NCBI GenBank assembly: GCA_031261145.1
Contig: JAISJX010000291.1
Coordinates: 1-17,266, forward strand
DNA length: 17,266 nucleotides
Direction of reading: 5' to 3'
DNA from: Tannerella sp.
Lineage (GTDB): Bacteria > Bacteroidota > Bacteroidia > Bacteroidales > Tannerellaceae
The notes under the pieces are model-generated. The model was not told where the DNA came from. It did not search any database and saw nothing but the letters and a program-made list of their open reading frames with translations. Below, one piece after another: positions 13,417-17,266 of the stretch. Both the position numbers and the translations under genes were made by a program. Position 1 is the stretch's first letter, and each line of letters opens with the position of its first letter.

Positions 13417-16038
13417 ATGTTAGAAGCAAAAGAAATTCGCGAATCATTTAAGGCTTTTTTTGCATCAAAAGGCCATCAGATTGTCCCTTCCGCACCCATG
13501 GTTGTGAAAGGCGACCCGACCCTGATGTTTACGAACGCAGGGATGAACCAGTTTAAGGATATTATCCTCGGCAATACGTCCGTCAGGTATCCGCGTGTGG
13601 CAGATTCACAAAAATGCCTGCGCGTCAGTGGCAAACACAATGACTTGGAGGAGGTAGGCCATGACACTTACCACCATACCATGTTCGAGATGCTCGGTAA
13701 CTGGTCGTTTGGCGACTACTTCAAGAAAGAAGCCGTCAACTGGGCGTGGGAGTACTTGGTGGACACGCTGAAACTAAATCCGGAGCAACTGTACGTAACC
13801 GTTTTTGAAGGCAGTCCCGCCGAAAAACTGGAACGCGACGACGAAGCCGCGGCCTATTGGGAAGCGTTTCTCCCCGAAGACCATATCCTGAACGGAAGTA
13901 AAAAAGACAACTTCTGGGAAATGGGAGATACCGGCCCGTGCGGCCCGTGCTCTGAAATTCACATTGATATCCGCCCTGAAAACGAGCGGAAAGCCGTTAG
14001 CGGCGCGGAAATGGTAAACAAAGACCATCCGCAGGTTATCGAAATATGGAACCTTGTGTTTATGCAATATAATCGCAAGGCGGATGGCTCGTTGGAGTCG
14101 CTTCCGGCCAAAGTAATCGACACCGGGATGGGATTTGAACGCCTGTGCATGGCAATGCAGGGCAAAACATCCAATTACGATACGGATGTTTTCCAGCCTG
14201 TTATCCAGGCCATTGCCAAGATGACGGGAGTTGTTTACGGGGAGGAGAAACAAAAAGACATCGCCATGCGCGTCATTGCCGACCACATCCGCACGATTGC
14301 CTTTTCCATCACCGACGGTCAATTGCCGTCGAACGCGAAAGCGGGCTACGTGATTCGCCGGATACTCCGCCGCGCCGTGCGCTACGGATATACGTTCCTC
14401 GACCGCAAGGAAGCCTTTATGTACCGGCTTCTTCCTACGCTGATCGAGACGATGGGCGACGCTTATCCCGAACTGGTTTCCCAGAAAGACCTGATTCGCA
14501 ATGTGATGAAAGAAGAGGAAGATTCGTTCCTGCATACGCTTGATACGGGTATTCGCCTTTTAGACCGAAAAATAGAAGACGCCAAAGCGGCTCAAAAAAC
14601 AACGCTGAACGGGAGCGACGCTTTCATGCTGTACGACACGTACGGTTTCCCGTTAGACCTGACGGAGTTGATTTTGCGCGAAAACGGGATGGACGTCGAT
14701 ATCGCCGCCTTCGATGCCGAGATGCAAAAACAAAAAGAACGCGCACGTAATGCCGCAGCCGTCGAAACCGGCGACTGGATCACGCTGAAAGAGGGTGAAA
14801 CACAGTTTGTCGGATACGATGTGGCCGAATGTGACGCCTTCATCCTGCGTTATCGCAAAATCAAACAGAAAAATAAAGAATTATACCAGATCGTGTTGGA
14901 TAAAACGCCGTTTTATGCCGAAATGGGAGGTCAGGTCGGCGATAGCGGAACCTTAACCTCTGATACGGAAACCGTCCGTATCCTCGACACCAAACGGGAA
15001 AATAACCTGCCGGTGCATTTAGTCGCCGAACTGCCGAAAGATGTAACCACGCCTTTCACGGCTAAAATCGACGGAAAAAAACGCATCCAAACGGAGTGTA
15101 ACCATACGGGAACGCACCTGTTACACGAGGCATTGCGCGAAGTACTGGGGACGCATGTCGAACAAAAGGGTTCGTTTGTTTCGCCGGAATCCCTGCGTTT
15201 CGACTTCTCTCATTTCCAAAAGATGACGGACGAAGAAATACGCAAGGTCGAGACGTTGGTCAATGAAAAAATCCGCGAGAACTACTCGCTCGACGAACAC
15301 CGGAATGTACCGATTGCCCAGGCGAAAGAAATGGGCGCAATGGCTTTGTTCGGCGAAAAATACGGGGAGGAAGTGCGCGTGGTCAGATACGGGACGTCCG
15401 TTGAATTGTGCGGAGGCACACACATTCCGTCCACCGGAATGATTGGTTCTCTTTATATTACGGACGAAAGTTCGATTGCCGCCGGCGTACGGCGTATCGA
15501 GGCCGTCACTGCCGAAGGCGCCACAAAGTTTGTCTTTATCCATCAGGACGCCATCCGCGAACTCCGCGCCCTGATGAACAACGTTCCCAACCTGTCGCTC
15601 TCTGTCCGGAAAACCATTGAGGAAAACAGTGAACTGAAGAAACAGATTACCGCCTATATGCGGGAAAAAGCGGAATCCCTGAAAGAAAGACTATTAACCG
15701 GCGCAGTGGAACGTGACGGCATAAAAGTGATTACATTCAAAGGAAGCGGTAATGTTGACATTATGAAAGACATCGCTTTTTTGGTGAGGGAAGAGAACGA
15801 AGGCAGGATATGCTTCGTAGCCGGTATTGAAGAAAAAGGCAAATGCACTCTGATGGTGATGCTGGGTAACGAATTGGTTGCCAAGGGACTGAATGCGTCT
15901 CAATTAGTAAAGGATGCAGCCAGGCATATTCAGGGCGGCGGCGGCGGACAACCGCACTTCGCCACAGCAGGCGGTAAAAATGTCGAAGGTCTCCGGGCAG
16001 CCATCGATGCGGTATTGGAAACGGCCGGACTGAATTAA
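13417..16038 (+). CDS. alaS: Alanyl-tRNA synthetase
   Basis: An 873-residue class II synthetase that charges tRNA-Ala. The aminoacylation core begins [20 protein letters not shown] with motif 2 region [15 protein letters not shown] and the conserved [20 protein letters not shown]. The editing domain carries the zinc ligands His563 and His567 (HTGTHLLH) and Cys665 and His669 (CGGTH), which deacylate Ser/Gly-tRNA-Ala. The C-terminal DHHA1/C-Ala part ends with the [15 protein letters not shown] motif. Length and ligand spacing match the family closely. The ATG at 13417 follows an A/T-rich leader without a clear Shine-Dalgarno sequence, usual in Bacteroidetes. The stop overlaps the aroB start in TAATG, so the two are probably translated from one message. 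Confidence 0.98.
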   Translation: MLEAKEIRESFKAFFASKGHQIVPSAPMVVKGDPTLMFTNAGMNQFKDIILGNTSVRYPRVADSQKCLRVSGKHNDLEEVGHDTYHHTMFEMLGNWSFGDYFKKEAVNWAWEYLVDTLKLNPEQLYVTVFEGSPAEKLERDDEAAAYWEAFLPEDHILNGSKKDNFWEMGDTGPCGPCSEIHIDIRPENERKAVSGAEMVNKDHPQVIEIWNLVFMQYNRKADGSLESLPAKVIDTGMGFERLCMAMQGKTSNYDTDVFQPVIQAIAKMTGVVYGEEKQKDIAMRVIADHIRTIAFSITDGQLPSNAKAGYVIRRILRRAVRYGYTFLDRKEAFMYRLLPTLIETMGDAYPELVSQKDLIRNVMKEEEDSFLHTLDTGIRLLDRKIEDAKAAQKTTLNGSDAFMLYDTYGFPLDLTELILRENGMDVDIAAFDAEMQKQKERARNAAAVETGDWITLKEGETQFVGYDVAECDAFILRYRKIKQKNKELYQIVLDKTPFYAEMGGQVGDSGTLTSDTETVRILDTKRENNLPVHLVAELPKDVTTPFTAKIDGKKRIQTECNHTGTHLLHEALREVLGTHVEQKGSFVSPESLRFDFSHFQKMTDEEIRKVETLVNEKIRENYSLDEHRNVPIAQAKEMGAMALFGEKYGEEVRVVRYGTSVELCGGTHIPSTGMIGSLYITDESSIAAGVRRIEAVTAEGATKFVFIHQDAIRELRALMNNVPNLSLSVRKTIEENSELKKQITAYMREKAESLKERLLTGAVERDGIKVITFKGSGNVDIMKDIAFLVREENEGRICFVAGIEEKGKCTLMVMLGNELVAKGLNASQLVKDAARHIQGGGGGQPHFATAGGKNVEGLRAAIDAVLETAGLN

Positions 16039-17120
16039 TGCAGATGATGATAAACAGCATGGAGCGACAAGTGATTATTTGCAAAGACATTGTGACGGAA
16101 ATCGACGCTTTTCTGGCCTCACGCCAATATGATAAATTGTATGTGCTGACGGATACGCATACCTGCGAGGCTTGTTTTCCGCTGATTCAACACCATCCGG
16201 CCATCCGGCAGGCGACGCTGATTACCATCGAAGCGGGTGATACACACAAGGATATCGAACAGGTAATCCTTGTGTGGGAAGCGCTCTCAAAAAACGGCGC
16301 ATCCCGCAATTCGCTGTTAATCAATCTGGGTGGCGGAATGATAACCGACTTGGGCGGTTTTGCCGGCGCCACGTTCAAACGCGGACTGCATACGCTGAAT
16401 ATCCCGACTACCCTGATGGCCTCGGTCGATGCGGCCGTGGGCGGAAAGACGGGATTCAATTTCAACGGTTTGAAGAACGAAATCGGCGCCTTTTACATGC
16501 CGGACGCCGTCTTGATTGACTGTACTTTTTTGTGCACGCTCGACCGGGATAACCTTCTTTCCGGTTACGCCGAGATGATTAAACACGGGCTGATCAGCAC
16601 GCCGGAGGCATTCGCCCGCGTATTGGCGTTCGATTTGGAATCTCAAACGCCCGATATGAAGGCGCTAAGCCTTTTGGTCGAAGAATCGGTTGCGGTGAAA
16701 GAACGGATTGTCGCAGAAGACCCGAAAGAAAAAGGAATCCGCAAAGCGCTGAATCTGGGGCATACCGTCGGACATGCCTGCGAGAGTTTGTCGTTTGCAC
16801 GGCAACGCCCTGTCCTGCACGGGCATGCCGTTGCCGCCGGCTTAATCTGCGAACTCTATCTTTCTTATCAATGCAGCGGCCTTCCGGTCGGGATACTTCG
16901 TCAGACAACGAACTTTATCAAAGCGAATTATCCCTTATTTGCCTTTAGCTGCAACGATTACGAAACGCTCTACGAACTGATGACGCACGATAAAAAGAAC
17001 GAAGGCGGGATAATCAATTTCACCTTGCTGAAACAAATCGGAGACGTGCAGATAAACTGTCCCGTTGATAAAAAAATCATATTTGAAGCGCTTGATTTTT
17101 ATTGTGATACAACTTTCTGA
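16038..17120 (+). CDS. aroB: 3-dehydroquinate synthase
   Basis: A 360-residue NAD- and Zn-dependent enzyme that cyclises DAHP to 3-dehydroquinate, the second step of the shikimate pathway, in the cytoplasm. Visible are the NAD-binding glycine region INLGGGMITDLGGFAGATFK (95-114), PTTLMASVDAAVGGKTGFNF (123-142), and likely zinc ligands Glu179 (YAEMIKHG), His242 (NLGHTVGHA) and His261 (LHGHAVAAG). The longest frame starts at 16038, overlapping the last base of the alaS stop, but in-frame ATGs follow at 16044, 16047 and 16059. The last (MERQVIICKDI) fits the usual family start best. No other shikimate genes are in view. No rho-independent terminator is obvious after the stop. Confidence 0.96.
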   Translation: MQMMINSMERQVIICKDIVTEIDAFLASRQYDKLYVLTDTHTCEACFPLIQHHPAIRQATLITIEAGDTHKDIEQVILVWEALSKNGASRNSLLINLGGGMITDLGGFAGATFKRGLHTLNIPTTLMASVDAAVGGKTGFNFNGLKNEIGAFYMPDAVLIDCTFLCTLDRDNLLSGYAEMIKHGLISTPEAFARVLAFDLESQTPDMKALSLLVEESVAVKERIVAEDPKEKGIRKALNLGHTVGHACESLSFARQRPVLHGHAVAAGLICELYLSYQCSGLPVGILRQTTNFIKANYPLFAFSCNDYETLYELMTHDKKNEGGIINFTLLKQIGDVQINCPVDKKIIFEALDFYCDTTF

Positions 17121-17164
17121 TAAAAAAGTCGCCGGATCCGAATGGTTAATCATCAATTAATTTA

Positions 17165-17172
17165 TATCTTTG
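17165..17172 (+). promoter_or_regulatory. -7 box of tRNA-Pro
   Basis: TATCTTTG matches TAnnTTTG and lies 19 bases before the mature 5' end of the tRNA, so the tRNA probably has its own promoter rather than being read through from aroB. A -33 TTTG is not evident. Confidence 0.5.
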
Positions 17173-17191
17173 CACCGCAAAATCAAAAAAG

Positions 17192-17265
17192 CGGGATGTA
17201 GCTCAGCCCGGTAGAGTACGCGTCTGGGGGGCGTGTGGTCGCAGGTTCAAATCCTGTCATCCCGA
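17192..17265 (+). tRNA. tRNA-Pro (anticodon GGG)
   Basis: The full cloverleaf is visible. The acceptor arms CGGGATG (17192-17198) and CATCCCG (17258-17264) pair completely. The D arm is GCTC/GAGT with the GG of the D loop. The anticodon stem is CGCGT/GCGTG around CTGGGGG, giving anticodon GGG at 17226-17228. The T arm is GCAGG/CCTGT with TTCAAAT. The discriminator is A at 17265. The C at 17266 may be the first base of an encoded CCA, but the window ends there. It would read CCC and CCU codons. Confidence 0.95.
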
Positions 17266-17266
17266 C

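Noticed and set aside
13774..14535. 253-codon minus-strand frame inside alaS
   Set aside because: It is a shadow of the alaS coding sequence; the plus-strand product is a complete AlaRS.
17130..17139. CGGATCCG palindrome after aroB
   Set aside because: Eight bases, no loop and no T-run; not enough for a terminator or operator.

Overview
The window looks like a chromosomal segment of a member of the Bacteroidales. The evidence is a PorU-type C25 peptidase (type IX secretion), Bacteroidetes-style promoters with a TAnnTTTG -7 box, menaquinone synthesis (MenA), a Rex repressor, and an AlaRS and AroB that read like Bacteroidales versions. A type IX secretion component and moderate GC argue for a Tannerella/Porphyromonas/Dysgonomonas-like lineage rather than gut Bacteroides. 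This is an inference from memory of families, not a database match.

Layout. Positions 1-284 hold the C-terminal end of an Rpn/PD-(D/E)XK transposase-type nuclease, cut by the window edge. menA follows at 359-1237 (+). At 1283-1583 (-) is a collapsed toxin-antitoxin locus: an antitoxin missing its C-terminus joined out of frame to the last ~33 codons of a PIN toxin. From 11317 down to 1658 everything is on the minus strand. First comes PASTA protein - RluD - Ddl, with 4-bp overlaps. Then come a lysophospholipid-type acyltransferase - Rex - fumarylacetoacetate hydrolase family protein - PorU - TPR protein, mostly with gaps of 3-30 bp. Upstream of these are rpmH (L34, 11612-11767, a 51-codon gene), a MerR-type regulator, and an M23 endopeptidase with a membrane anchor. 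From 13417 rightward (+) are alaS, aroB (start overlapping the alaS stop) and tRNA-Pro(GGG).

Functional themes. Envelope: Ddl makes D-Ala-D-Ala, the PASTA protein probably contacts peptidoglycan, the M23 enzyme cuts it, the acyltransferase makes phospholipid, and PorU attaches type IX secretion cargo to the surface. Redox: Rex senses NADH/NAD+ and MenA makes the anaerobic quinone. The remaining genes are housekeeping: AlaRS, L34, AroB, RluD and tRNA-Pro.

Most of the coding content is ordinary; I saw no clearly new multi-gene system. The structures that deserve a second look are non-coding or at gene edges. They are (1) a heptanucleotide tandem repeat inside the 5' end of the PorU reading frame, preceded by an 11-bp tandem repeat and a strong hairpin; (2) a 74-bp nested palindrome between rpmH and the PASTA gene; (3) the collapsed antitoxin/PIN locus with a 7-T run at the junction; and (4) two face-to-face promoters sharing the same ~35 bp between the M23 gene and alaS.
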